Source of the DNA: Xylocopa sonorina
Taxonomy: Eukaryota > Arthropoda > Insecta > Hymenoptera > Apidae
DNA: 64,000 nucleotides
Reading direction: 5' to 3'
Assembly (NCBI RefSeq): GCF_050948175.1
Contig: NW_027490270.1
Coordinates: 372,001-436,000, forward strand
The position numbers and the translations under genes were made by a program. Numbering within the stretch: the first letter of the stretch is position 1; each line of letters opens with the position of its first letter. Shown one piece after another: positions 52,594 through 64,000 of the stretch. Below the pieces are notes generated by a model. It had not been told where the DNA came from and did no database searches. It worked only from the letters and a program-made list of their open reading frames with translations.

Positions 52594-52929
52594 CTAGCAG
52601 ATCCTGTTCCCGGAATTGGAAAAGACCCCATTCAGGTGATGGGCTGCGGCTACGTCTTCCTGCAGGACGGAATCCTCGGTGCGAGGGAGATAGGGCTGCC
52701 CGTCCTTGGTGCGGGCGAGACAGGTATACTCGGTGGTGCGAGTGAGACACTGGTGCCCGGTACGAGCGAGACAGGTATACTCGGCGGTGCGAGTGAGGCA
52801 GCGGAACTCGGTGTGAGTGAGCGCGTGCAGGTATGCGCGCGCGAACTCTTCCAGTTGCTGGTTCTGCAGGCGAGTTTGGCTGGTTGCATGCGTCCAGGGG
52901 TTGATGCTGGGGGGTGCGAGGAGGTTCCC
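52594..52929 (-). pseudogene. Open frame fragment with a repeated 17-residue motif
   Basis: The minus strand stays open for 112 codons ending in TAG at 52594, without an internal ATG. It contains two copies of a 17-codon repeat (TRTxEYTCLART, 51-bp DNA period; CAGGTATACT at 52721 and 52772). A charged helical stretch (NQQLEEFARAYLHAL) precedes it, and the C-terminal side ends HHLNGVFSNSGNRIC. The plus strand is also open (52636-52935), with Gly/Ser/Glu-rich repeats. I favour the minus frame as a remnant of a retroelement gene, since its composition is more protein-like, but either may be chance in GC-rich repeats. Confidence 0.3.
52700..52830. repeat. 51-bp minisatellite
   Basis: Two and a half units of a 51-bp repeat: GAGACAGGTATACTCGG occurs near 52718 and 52769, each followed by a GGTGCGAGTGAG phrase. 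The unit is unrelated to the 174-bp satellite. Confidence 0.75.
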
Positions 52930-53396
52930 TTCTAGGAAATTACGTTCCCAGATATCTCTGTATCGAAGCTATAGAGTACTAATGCCCCTTAAAACGCCAT
53001 ATCGCATCTCATTTCTATGTTTCGTGATAAGATATAATATTCATTGTTGAGTGTTATCTATACCTCGCATTCACTTCAAATGAATGTAAATGCGACACTT
53101 CCTTGCTAGAAAATAGCGCTTGCAGATGTCTAGGTATCGAAGCAATAGAGTTCTATTGCATCTCAAAACGCGATATCGCACCTCATTTCTATGTCTCATG
53201 ATAAGATATAATATTCATTGCGAAGTGTTATGTATTCCTCGTCTACACTTCAAACGAATGTAAATGCGACTCTTCCTTGCTAGAAAGTAGCGCTTGCAGA
53301 TGTCTACGTATCGTAGAAATAGAGTCCTGATGCTTTTTAAATCGCGATATAGTATCTCATTTCTATGTTTCATGATAAGATGTAATATTCATTGTT

Positions 53397-54166
53397 TAGT
53401 GTTATGTATACCTCGTATTCACCACAAAAGAATGTTAATGCGACACTTCCTTGCTAGGCAGTAGCGTTTGCGGATGTCTACGTATCGAAGCAAGAGCGTT
53501 CTAGTGCTGCTTAAATCGCGATATTGCATCTCATTTCTATTTTTCACGATAAGATATAATACTCATTGTGGAGTGTTATGTATACCTCGTATTCACTTTA
53601 AAAGAATGTAAATGCGACACTTTCTTGCTAGGAAGTGGCGTTTGCAGATGTCTACGCATCGAAGCAATAGAGTTCTAATGCTCCTTATGTCGCGATATCG
53701 CATCTAATTTCTATGTTTCATTATATGATAAAATATTCATTGCGGAGAGTCATGTATACCTCGTATTCACTTCAGAAGAATGTAAATGCGACACTTCCTT
53801 GCTAGGAAATAGCGTTTGCTGATGTCGACATATCGTAGCAATGCAGTTCTAATGCTTCCCAAAGCGAGATATCGCATCTCACTTCTATGTTTCATAATAG
53901 GATATAATATTCATTGCGACGTGTCATGTATACCTCGTATTCACTAGAAAAGAATGTAAATACGTCACTTCCTCCCTAGGAAGTAGCGTTTGCAGATGTC
54001 TACGTATCGAACCAATAGATTTCTAATGCTTCTTAAATCGCCATATCGCATCTCATTTCTATGTTTCATGATAGGATGTAATATACATTGTGCAGTGTTA
54101 TGTATATCTCGCCTATACTTCAGATGAATGTAAATGCGACACTTCCTTGCTAGGAAATAGCGTTTC
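53397..54166 (+). repeat. Multi-monomer duplication in array C, copy 1
   Basis: About 770 bp (4.4 monomers), nearly identical to 56180-56949 at an offset of 2783 bp, one short of 16 x 174. Shared rare variants include TATTCACCACAAAAGAATG, TAGGCAGTAGCGTTTGCGG, GCTGATGTCGACATATCG and ATCTCGCCTATACTTC. The identity ends within a monomer at AATAGC, where copy 1 continues GTTTCCAGATGACC. Confidence 0.92.
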
Positions 54167-56179
54167 CAGATGACCACGTATCGAAAGAATAGAGTTCTAA
54201 TACTTCTTAAAACGAGATGTCGCATCTCATTTCTATGTTTCATGATAAGACATAATATCCATTGCGAAATGTCATGCATACCTCGTATTCACTTCAGTGG
54301 AATGTAATTGCGACACTTCCATGCTAGGAAAAAGCGTTTGCAGATGTCTACGTATAGTCGCAAGAGAGTTCTAATGCTTCTTAAAACGCGATATCGCAAC
54401 TCACCTCTATGTTTCATGATAAGATATAATATTCATTGCGAAGTGTCATGTATACCTCGTATTCACTTCAAAAGAAAGTAAATGCGACACTTGCATGCTA
54501 GGAAATAGCGTTTGCAGATGTCCACGTGTCGTAGCAAGAGAGTTCTAATGCTTCTAAAAACGAGATGTCGCAATTCATATCTATGTTTCGTAATAAGATA
54601 TAATAGTGATTGTGTAATGGAATGTATACCTCGTATTCACTTCAATGGAATGTAAGTGCGACGTTTCCTTGCTAGGAAATAGAGTTTGCAGATGTCTACG
54701 TATATTAGCAATAGAGTTCCAATGCTTCTCAAAACGCGTTATAGCACCTCATTCCTATGTTTCATTATAGATATAATATTCATTGCGAAGTGTCATGTAT
54801 ATCTCGTATTCACTTCAAAAGGATGTAAATGCGACACTTCCATGCTAGGAAATAGCGTTTGCAGATGTCTACGTATCGTAGCAATAGAGTTCTAATGCTT
54901 CTTAAATCGCGATATCGCATCTCACTGCTATGCTTCATGATAAGATATAATATTCATTATGGAGTGTCATGTATACCTCGTATTCACTTCAAAAGAATGT
55001 AAATGCGACCATTCCATGCTAGGAAATAGCCTTTGCAGATGTCTACGTATCGTAGCAATAGAGATCTAACGCTTCTTGGAACCCGATATAGCACCTCATT
55101 CCTATGTTTCATGATAAGATATAATATTCATTGCGAAGTGTCATGTATATCTCGTATTCACTTCAAAAGAATGTAAATGGGACACTTCCATGCTAGGAAA
55201 TAGCGTTTGCAGATGTCTACGTATCGTAGCAATAGTGTTCTAATGCTTCTTAAAACGAGATGTCGCATGTCATTTCTATGTTTCGTGATAAGACATAATA
55301 TTGATTGTGGAGTGTTATGTATACCTCGTATTCACTTCAAAAGAATGCAAAAGCGACACTTCCTTGCTAGGAAATATTGTTTGCAGGTGTCTGCGTATCG
55401 TAGCAATAGGGTTCTAATGCTTCTTAAAACGCGATATCGCATCACACTTCTATGTTTCATGATAAGATATAATATTCATTGCGAAGTGTCATGTATACCT
55501 CGATTTCAGTTCACAAGAGTGTAAATGCGACACTTCCTTGCTAGGAAATATTGTTTGCAGATATCTACGTATCACAGCAATACAGTACTAATGCTTCTTA
55601 AAACGAGATATCGTATTTCATTTCTATGTTTCGTAATAAGATATAATAGTGATTGTGTAACGTTATGTATACCTCATATTCACTTCAATGGAATGTAAGT
55701 GCGACGTCTCCTTGCTAGGAAATAGAGTTTGCAGATGTCTACGTATATTAGCAATAGAGTTCTAATGCTTCTCAAAACGCGATATAGCACCTCATTCCTA
55801 TGTTTCATGATAAGACATAATATTCATTGCGAAGTGTCATGTATATCTCGTATTCACTTCTAAGGAATGTAAATGCGACACTTCCTTTCTAGGGAATATT
55901 GTTTGCAGATGGCTACGTATCGTAGCAATAAAGTTCTAATGCTTCTTAAAACGCGATATCGCATCTCACTTCTATGTTTCATGATAAGATATAATATTCA
56001 TTCCGATGTGTCATGTATATCTCGTATTTACTTCAAAAGAATGTAAATGCGAAACTTCCATGCTAGGAAATAGCGTTTGCAGATGTCTACGTATCGTAGC
56101 AATAGATTTCTAATGCTTCTCAAAACGAGATGTAGCATTTCTTTTCTATGTTTCGTAATGAGATGTAATATTCATTGTG

Positions 56180-56949
56180 GAGTGTTATGTATACCCCGTA
56201 TTCACCACAAAAGAATGTTAATTAGACACTTCCTTGCTAGGCAGTAGCGTTTGCGGATGTCTACGTATCGAAGCAATAGCGTTCTAGTGCTGCTTAAATC
56301 GCGATATTGCATCTCATTTCTACGTTTCACGATAAGATATAATACTCATTGTGGAGTGTTATGTATACCTCGTATTCACTTCAAAAGAATGTAAATGCAA
56401 CACTTTCTTGCTAGGAAGTGGCGTTTGCAGATGTCTACGCATCGAAGCAATAGAGTTCTAATGCTTCTTATGTCGCGATATCGCATCTAATTTCTATGTT
56501 TCATTATATGATAAAATATTCATTGCGGAGAGTCATGTATACCTCGTATTCACTTCAGAAGAATGTAAATGCGACACTTCCTTGCTAGGAAATAGCGTTT
56601 GCTGATGTCGACATATCGTAGCAATGCAGTTCTAATGCTTCCCAAAGCGAGATATCGCATCTCACTTCTATGTTTCATAATAGGATATAATATTCATTGC
56701 GACGTGTCATGTATACCTCGTATTCACTAGAAAAGAATGTAAATACGTCACTTCCTCCCTAGGAAGTAGCGTTTGCAGATGTCTACGTATCGAACCAATA
56801 GATTTCTAATGCTTCTTAAATCGCCATATCGCATCTCATTTCTATGTTTCATGATAGGATGTAATATACATTGTGCAGTGTTATGTATATCTCGCCTATA
56901 CTTCAGATGAATGTAAATGCGACACTTCCTTGCTAGGAAATAGCATTTG
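56180..56949 (+). repeat. Multi-monomer duplication in array C, copy 2
   Basis: Partner of 53397-54166. It differs by a few bases (for example AATTAGACAC here versus AATGCGACAC) and continues after AATAGC with ATTTGCAGATATC, so the right breakpoint lies inside a monomer. Confidence 0.92.
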
Positions 56950-59900
56950 CAGATATCTACGTATCGTGGCATTAGAGTTCTAACGCTTCTCAAAACGCGA
57001 TATCGCTTCTCATTTCTATGTTTCATGATAATATATAATATTCATTGCGGAGTGTCATGTATACCACGCATGCACTTAAAACGAATGTAAATGCGACACT
57101 TCCTTGCTTGGAAATAGCGTTTGCAGATGTCTACGTGTCGAAGCAGTAGAATTCTAGTGTTTCTTAAATCGTCATATCGCATCTCATTTCTATGTTTCAT
57201 GTTAAGATATAATATTCATTGCGAAGTGTCATGTATACCTCGTATTCCTTTCAAAAGAATGTAAATGCGACACTTCCTTGCTTGGAAATAGCGTTTGCAG
57301 GTGTCTACGTATGGTAGCATTAGTGTTCTAATACTTCTCAAAACGCGATATCGCTACTCATTACTATGTTTCATGACAATAGATAATATTCATTGCGAAG
57401 TATCATGTATACCTCGCATATACTCCAATTGAATGTACATGCGACACTTCCTTGCTAGGAAATAGCGTTTGCAGATGTCTACGTATCGAAGCAATAGAAT
57501 TCTAATGCTTCATAAATCGCCATATCGCATCTCATTTCTATGTTTCATGATAAGATGTAATATTCATTGCGAAGTGTCATGAATACCTCGTATTCCTTTC
57601 AAAAGAATGTAAATGCGACACTTCCTTGCTAGGAAATAGCTTTTGCAGGTGTCTACGTATCGAAGCAATAGGCATCTAATGCTTCATAAATCCCCATATC
57701 GAATCTCATCTCTATGTTTCACGATAAGGTATAACATTCATTGCAAATTGTCATGTATACCTCGCACCGACTTCAAAAGAAAGTAAATGCGACACTTCCT
57801 TGCAAGGAAGTAGCGTCTGCAGATGTCTGCGTATCGAAGCAACAGAGTTCTAATGCTTCTTAAATCGCCATATTACATCTCATTTCTTTGTTTCATGACA
57901 AGATATAATATTCATTGCGGAGTGTCACGTATACCTCGTATTAACTTCAAATGAATGTAAATGCGACAGTTCCTTGCCAGGAAATAGCGTTTGCAGATGT
58001 CTACGTATCGAAGCAAAAGAGTTCTAATGCTCCTCAAATCGCGTTGTCGCATCGCATCTCTGTGTTCTATGAGTACATATAATATTCATTGTGCAGTGTT
58101 ATGTATACCTCGTATTCACTTCAAAAGAATGTAAATGCGACACTTCCTTGCTATTATATAGCGATACAAGATGTCTACGTATCGAAGCAATAGAGTTCTA
58201 AAGATTCTTAAATCGCGATATCGCATCTCATTTCTATGTTTCATGATAAGATATAATATTCATTGCGATGTGTCGTGTATACCTCGCATACACTTCAAAT
58301 GAATGTAAATGCGATACTAACTTGCTCGGAAATAGCGTTGGCAGATGTCTACGTAACACAGCAATGGATTTCCAATGCTGGTTAAAACGCGATGTTGCAT
58401 TTCATTTCTATGTCTCATGATACGATATAATATTCATTGCGAAGTGTTATGTATTCCTCGTCTACACTTCGAATGAACGTAAATGCGACACTTCCTTTCT
58501 AGGAAACTACGATTCCAGATGTGGACGTATCGAAGCAATAGAGTTCTAATGCTTTTTAAAACGCGATATCGCATCTCATTTCTATGTTTCATGATAAGAT
58601 ATAATATACACTGCGAAGTGTCGTGTATACCTCGTATTCACAACAAAAGAAGGTAAATGCGGCACTTCCTTGCTAGAAAGTAGCGTTTGCAGATGTCTAC
58701 GTATCGTAGCAATAGAGTTCTAATGCTTCTTAAATCGCGATATCGCATTTCATTCATATGTTTCGTTAAAAGGTATAATAATCATTGTGGAGTGCTATGT
58801 ATATCTCGTATTCACTTCAAAGGAATGTAAATGCGACACTTCGTTGCGAATAAATAGCGTTTGCAGATGTCAACGTATCGAAGCTATAGAGATCTAATGC
58901 TTCTTAAAACGCGATTTCGCATCTTTATTTCTATGTCTCATGATAAGATATAATATTCATTGCGAAGTGTTATGTACTCCTCGTCTGCACTTAAAATAAA
59001 TGTAAGTGCGACACTTCCTTCCTAGGAAATAGCGTTTCCAGATATCTACGTATTGAAGCAATGGAGTTCTAATGCTTCTTAAATCGCGATATCGCAATTT
59101 ATTTATATGTTTCGTTATAAGGTATAATATTCATTGTGGAGTGTTATGTACACCTCGTATTCACTTCAAGGTAAAGTAAATGCGACACTTCCTTGCTATT
59201 AAATAGCGTCTGTAGATGTCTACGTATCGAAGTAATAGAGTTATAATGCCCCTTAAAACGCGATATAGCATGCCATTTTTATGATTCATGATAAGATATA
59301 ATACTCATTGCGAAGTGTCATGTATACCTCGTGTACACTTCAAATGAATGTAAATCCGACACTTCCTTCCTAGGAAATAGCGTTTGCAGATATCTGTGTA
59401 TCAAAGCACTAGAGTTCTAATGCTTCTCAAAACGCGATATCGCATCTCATTTCTATGTTTCATGATGAGATGTAATAATCATTGCGAAGTGTCATGTATA
59501 CCTCGTCTACAATTCAAATAAATGTAAATGCGACACTTCCTTCCTAGGAAATAGCGTTTGCAGATGTCTCCGAATCGAAGCAATAAAGTTTTAATACTTC
59601 TTAAATCGCGATATAGCATCTCACTTCTGTGTTTCATGATAAGATATAATATTCATTGCGAAGTGTCATGTATACCACGTATTCACTTCAAAAGAATGTA
59701 AATGCGACACTTCCTTCCTAGGAAGTAGCGTTTGAAGATGTCGACGTATCGAAGCAATGGAGTTCTGTTGCATCTTAAATCGCGATATCGAATCTCAATT
59801 CTATGCTTCGTGATAAGGTATAATATACATTGTGGAGTGTTATGTATACCTCCTTTCACTTCAAAAGAATGTAAATGCGACACTTCCTTGCTATTAAATA

Positions 59901-61399
59901 GCGTTTTCAGATGTCTAGGTGTCGTAGCAACCGAGTTCTAATGCTTCTTAAATCGCCATATTACATCTCATTTCTATGTTCCATGACAAGATATAACATT
60001 CATTGCGGAGTGTCATGTATACCTCGTATTAACTTCAAATGAATGTAAATGCGACACTTCCTTGCTGGGAAATAGCGTTTCCAGATATCTACGTATCGAA
60101 GCAATAGAGTTCTAATGCTTCTCAAAACGAGATGTCGCATTTCATTTCTATCTTTCGTGATAAGATATAATATTCATTATGGAGTGTTATGTATACCTCA
60201 TATTCACTTCAAAAGAATGTAAATGCGACACTTCCTTGCTGGAAATATTGTTTGCAGATGTCTACGTATATTAGCAATAGAGTTCAAATGCTTCTCAAAA
60301 CGCGATATAGCACCTCATTCCTATGTTTCATGATAAGATATAATATTCATTGCGAAGTGTCATGTATATCTCGTATTCACTTCAAGAGAATGAAAATGTG
60401 ACACTTCCATGCCTGGAAATAGCGTTTCCAGATGTCAACGTATCGTAGCAATAGAGTTCTAATGCTTCTTAAAACGCGATATCGCATCTCACTTCTATGT
60501 TTCGTGAAATGATATAATATTCATTATGGAGTGTTATGTATACCTCGTATTCACTTCAAAAGAATGTAAATGCGACCCTTCCATGCTAGGAAATAGCGTT
60601 CGCAGATGTCTACGTATATTAGCAATAGGGTTCTAATGCTTCTCAAAACGCGTTATAGCACCTCATTCCTATGTTTCATTATAGATATAATATTCATTGC
60701 GAAGTGTTTTGTATTCCTCGTCTACACTTCAAATGAATGTAAATGCGACGCTTCCTTTCTAGGAAATAGCGTTTGCAAATGACTACGTAACGAAGGAATA
60801 GAGTTCTAATGCTTCTTAAAACGGGTTGTCGCATCTCATTTCTATGTTCCATGATAAAATATAATATTCATTGCGAAGTGTTTTGTATTCCTCGTCTACA
60901 CTTCAAATGAATGTAAATGCGACACTTCCTTGCTAGGAAATAGCGTTTGCAGATGTCTATGTATCGTAGCAATAGAGTTCTAGTGCTTCTCAAGACGCGA
61001 TATCGCATCTTTTTTCTGTGTTTCATGATAAGATATAATATACATTGCGAAGTGTCATGCATACCTCGTATTCACGTCAAAAGAATGTAAATGCGACACT
61101 TCCATGCTAGGGAATAGCGTTTGCAGATGTCTCCGTATCGAAGCAATAGGATTCCAATGCTTCTTAAATCGCGATATCGCATCACATTTCGACGTTTCGT
61201 GATAAGATATAATATTCATTGTGGAGTGTTATGTAATTCTCGTATTCACTTCAAAAGCATGTAAATGCGAAACCTCCCTGCTAGGTAATAGCGTTTCCAG
61301 GCGTCTACGTATCGTAGCAATAGGGTTCCTATGCTTCTTAAAACGCGATATCGCATCTCATTTCTATGTCTCATGATAAGATATAATATTCATTGCGAA

Positions 61400-62522
61400 G
61401 TGTTGTGTATTCCTCGTCTACACTTCAAAAGAATTTAAATACCTCACTTCCTTGCTAGGAAATTCGTTTCCTGGAGTCCACGTATCGAAGCAATGGTGTT
61501 CTAATGCTTCTCAAATCGCGACAACGCATCTCATTTCTATGTTTCATGATAAGATATCATATTCATCGCAAACTGTTATGTATACCTCGCATACACTCAA
61601 CAGAATGTAAATATCACATGTGCTTTCTAGGAAATAGCGTTTCCAGATGTCTACGTATCGAAGCAATGGAGTTCTAATGCTTCTTAAAACGCGATATCGC
61701 ATCTCATTTCTGTATTTCATGATAAGATATGATATGCATCGCGAAGTGCTATGTATACCTCGTCTATACTTCAATAGAATGTAAATGTCACCCGTCCTTG
61801 CTAGGAAATAGCGTTTCTAGATGTCTACGTATCGAAGGAACAGAGTTCTGTTTCTTCTTAAAACGCGATATCGCATCTCATTTCATTGTTTCATGATATG
61901 CTATAATATTCATTGCAAAGTGTTATGTGTACCTCATCTACAATTCAAAAGAATGTAAATGCAACACTTCCTTGCTAGGAAATGTGTTTCCAGATGTCTA
62001 CGTGTCGTAGCAATATAGTTCGAATTCTTTTTAAAACGCGATATCGCATCTCATTTCTATGTTTCAGAACATGATATAATATTCATTGCGAAGTGTTATG
62101 TATGCCTCGTCTACACTTCAAAAGAATGTAAGTACCTCACTTCCGTGCTAGGAAATGCGTTTCCAGGTATCTACGTATCGAAGCAGTAGAGTTCTAATTC
62201 TTGTTAGAACGCGATAACGCATCTCATTTCTATGTTTCATGATCAGATATAATATTCATTGTGGAGACGTAGGTATACCTCGTATTCACTTCAAAAGAAT
62301 GTAAATGCGACACTTCCTTGCTAGGAAATAGCGTCTGCAGATGTCTGCGTATCGAAGCAATAGGGTTCTAATGCTTCTTAGAACGGGATACCGCATCTCA
62401 TTTCTATGTTTCATAATAAGATATAATATTCATTGCGAAGTGCTATGTATACCACGTCTACACTTCAAAAGAGTGTAAATGCCACATTTCCTTGCTAGGA
62501 AATGTCGCTTCCAGGTGTCTAC
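61400..62522 (+). repeat. Edge subfamily of array C
   Basis: Carries the edge variants CTCGTCTACACTTC, ATGCCAC or TACCTCACTTCC, and TTTCCAGRTRTC. The short form GGAAATGCGTTTCC is at 62154, and GAAATTCGTTTCC and GAAATGTGTTTCC are near 61460 and 61979. One core-type monomer is interleaved near 62280-62450. This mirrors the outer edge of array B. Confidence 0.8.
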
Positions 62523-62833
62523 GAAAATGGAAAGTAGCGAGCAGAAAAAGAAACTGATGGAGCTACAAAGTAGATTGATACATCCGTCAAATGATGATTC
62601 TAGGTTAATAAAATCTGTTAATTAAAGAACTACTGCAAAATCAAGTATAATCAATATTACTTCTGCTCAAAGGCTATAATAGAATTGGACCGAAATGGGT
62701 ACAAAACAGGCAATTATATCTATACGTTCTATTCTATGCAAAGGCAAATATTTCAAAGAGAAAAGATGTGTTACTTACAAATTACTTATGTTCCTAGATA
62801 TCTCACTAATTCAGGTTTCTTGTCTTGCAGAAC
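62523..62833 (-). repeat. Inverted segmental duplication, arm 2, part 1
   Basis: Reverse complement of 38475-38786 with very few differences (for example CTACTGC for CTATTGC, one A fewer in the next A run, GGTTTC for GGCTTC). It begins exactly where satellite array C ends and stops at CTTGCAGAAC (62833). Confidence 0.93.
62524..62625 (+). pseudogene. Truncated duplicate of exon 2 of the small membrane-protein gene
   Basis: Inverted copy of 38684-38785: 34 codons, including TAA at 62623-62625, in the same frame and near identical. It is cut at its left end by satellite DNA (GTCTACG|AAAATGG), so it has no splice acceptor and no exon 1 and cannot make the protein alone. Confidence 0.75.
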
Positions 62834-63639
62834 TTATCATTCATGTAACATGTAAAGGGGTTGAAGACTAGTAAAAGATTTTTATATTTCATAGCCTCAC
62901 TTGATACGTCGATTGGATCACGTAAAATATCGGACATTAATTGCATCTACATCTTCAGACCTTAAATATATAATTGCAACAACGTATTTAATAGTATTTT
63001 AATAACATTTTTCTAATTGTTTATATCTAATTGTAACAAATATATATTAATCGAATAAGTTGCTTTACCAAAGAATAAAAGTATCTGAGGCTTACAAATC
63101 GGAGCATTACATAACAAACGTGCATCACATATATAATATTACATGTAACGAAAGATGAAGACCAAAAAGATCGTACATAAGTTGAATCCACAATGCGGTC
63201 ATAGAGATACAGAAACGGCAAAAATTCCAAACAGTAATTTAAAAATTTCAAAAAGGGGGGAGTGAAAATCCATCTCCTTGACGATGATAAGGAACAAGTC
63301 TGCCTCATGCACTACAATATCCCAAACATCCAGCGATTGGCACGCCAATGACAACGGATGGAACGAATTCCGTGACAGAACTGTGCTAACAAAGTGCTCC
63401 TACTCAGCTTTCGAAATGGCATACTGTTAGTACTGGGGCGGCATTCGTATCACGGCACTATTAAAGCACCGAGATATAGCACACGGGCTACACGGCCGTG
63501 ACAATGACACTATCAGCTCACCATAGCTACACGCATGGTTGTGGCGTAGGCTGACATTTACTAATGGGGAAGCTGTTTCCATAAAAATTATAAGCAAATA
63601 TGAAAAATGACTAAACTGTGCAATTTATTTATTTTGATT
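62834..63639. other. 806-bp block present only in arm 2
   Basis: Replaces 13 bp of arm 1. The first 470 bp or so are AT-rich; a 93-codon open frame on the minus strand (63027-63308) has no recognisable domain and low-complexity hydrophobic content, and I do not call it a gene. A run AAAAAGGGGGGAG lies near 63251. The last part contains repeat E copy 2. No target-site duplication is evident, so it may be an insertion in arm 2 or a deletion in arm 1. Confidence 0.6.
63307..63592 (+). repeat. Dispersed repeat E, copy 2
   Basis: About 286 bp homologous to 37803-38089 in the same orientation. The end block is GACATTTACTAATGGGGAAG followed by CTGTTTCCATAAAAATTA. It lies inside the 806-bp block, so it did not arrive through the inverted duplication. 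Confidence 0.6.
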
Positions 63640-64000
63640 CTCGATTTTATTATTTTCTATAAACTAGCTCGATAGGGCGATTTTTTCCATAAAGTCGATA
63701 ATTACTTTGTCATAAAAATATATACACTTATTTTATATATATTTTCTTCAATTTATTGTTACAAATTCATGCAATTGAGGGTTACATTAAATACGATGAC
63801 AGCATGTTATTTCAAAAATTACACAAGGCGAAGTTAGGGACGCAACAGCATGAATTTTTATTTTATAAGTAATATTTTTTTTATAAATAATATTTTTAGT
63901 CTATGATGGATTGAAAGAAATATATACGACTCGCTCAATAACTATAAATATAGGAAAACGACCATCAAAATGTCTGTCAATACTCGTATGCTGAACATCT
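63640..64000 (-). repeat. Inverted segmental duplication, arm 2, part 2
   Basis: Reverse complement of 38101-38461, nearly identical, running off the window end. The shared sequence is AT-rich and non-coding, with landmarks GCTCGATAGGGCGA and CACAAGGCGAAGTTAGGG. Confidence 0.92.

Larger units (their letters stand above)
52930..62522 (+). repeat. Satellite array C, forward orientation
   Basis: About 55 monomers of the same family, opening inside a monomer with TTCTAGGAAATTACG. Its monomers share subfamilies with array A. GTGGCATTAG with AATATATAATATTC near 56960 matches 2700-2770, TCCAGATGACCACG near 54170 matches 29141 and 29315, and the TCAATGGAATG/TATATTAGC monomers near 54640 and 55690 match the c monomer. 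It ends at 62522 in a monomer after GTGTCTACG. Confidence 0.96.

Noticed and set aside
41825..61774. Open frames inside arrays B and C
   Set aside because: Same satellite-derived peptides as in array A, on whichever strand the array orientation dictates.
63027..63308. 93-codon minus-strand open frame
   Set aside because: Low-complexity hydrophobic and aromatic content typical of translated AT-rich DNA, with no paralog in arm 1 and no domain.

Overview
This window is eukaryotic heterochromatin, not a gene cluster. About 57 of the 64 kb is one satellite family with a 174-bp monomer, roughly 325 copies in all. The satellite is rich in intact CpG, which argues against heavy germline methylation. 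The rest is AT-rich sequence with short-intron gene structure, Gypsy-like LTR pieces, and a repeat end of the TA-CAGGGTG kind often seen in hymenopteran genomes. An insect, plausibly a bee, ant or wasp, is my best guess. The order-level call is inference.

Layout. Array A (1-37287) runs forward. Its first 22 kb is built from higher-order repeats (units of 7-8, about 16-17, and 18-25 monomers), 22-33.5 kb is mixed and divergent, and 33.5-37.3 kb is a distinct edge subfamily. A non-satellite island follows (37288-41398). It holds a GC-rich block with runs of 24 and 14 G, an old dispersed repeat, an AT-rich segment with a small two-exon gene on the minus strand, and a minus-strand LTR with its primer-binding site. 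Array B (41402-51527) is the same satellite in reverse orientation. A 1.4-kb GC-rich, retrotransposon-like block (51526-52929) separates it from array C (52930-62522), which is forward again. After 62523 comes an inverted copy of the island sequence 38101-38786, split by an 806-bp block unique to this copy.

Organisation. Array B plus its flank and array C plus its flank form an imperfect palindrome of about 26 kb centred on the 51.5-52.9 kb block. The two satellite arms are about 10.1 and 9.6 kb long, and both end in the same divergent edge monomers followed by the same single-copy-like sequence. One palindrome breakpoint falls inside exon 2 of the small gene, leaving a truncated duplicate exon at 62524-62625. 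Only one gene is proposed here, a 132-residue membrane-anchored, probably coiled-coil protein of unknown function. The many short open frames inside the satellite are by-products of a repeat length divisible by three. No tRNA, rRNA or CRISPR array was seen.
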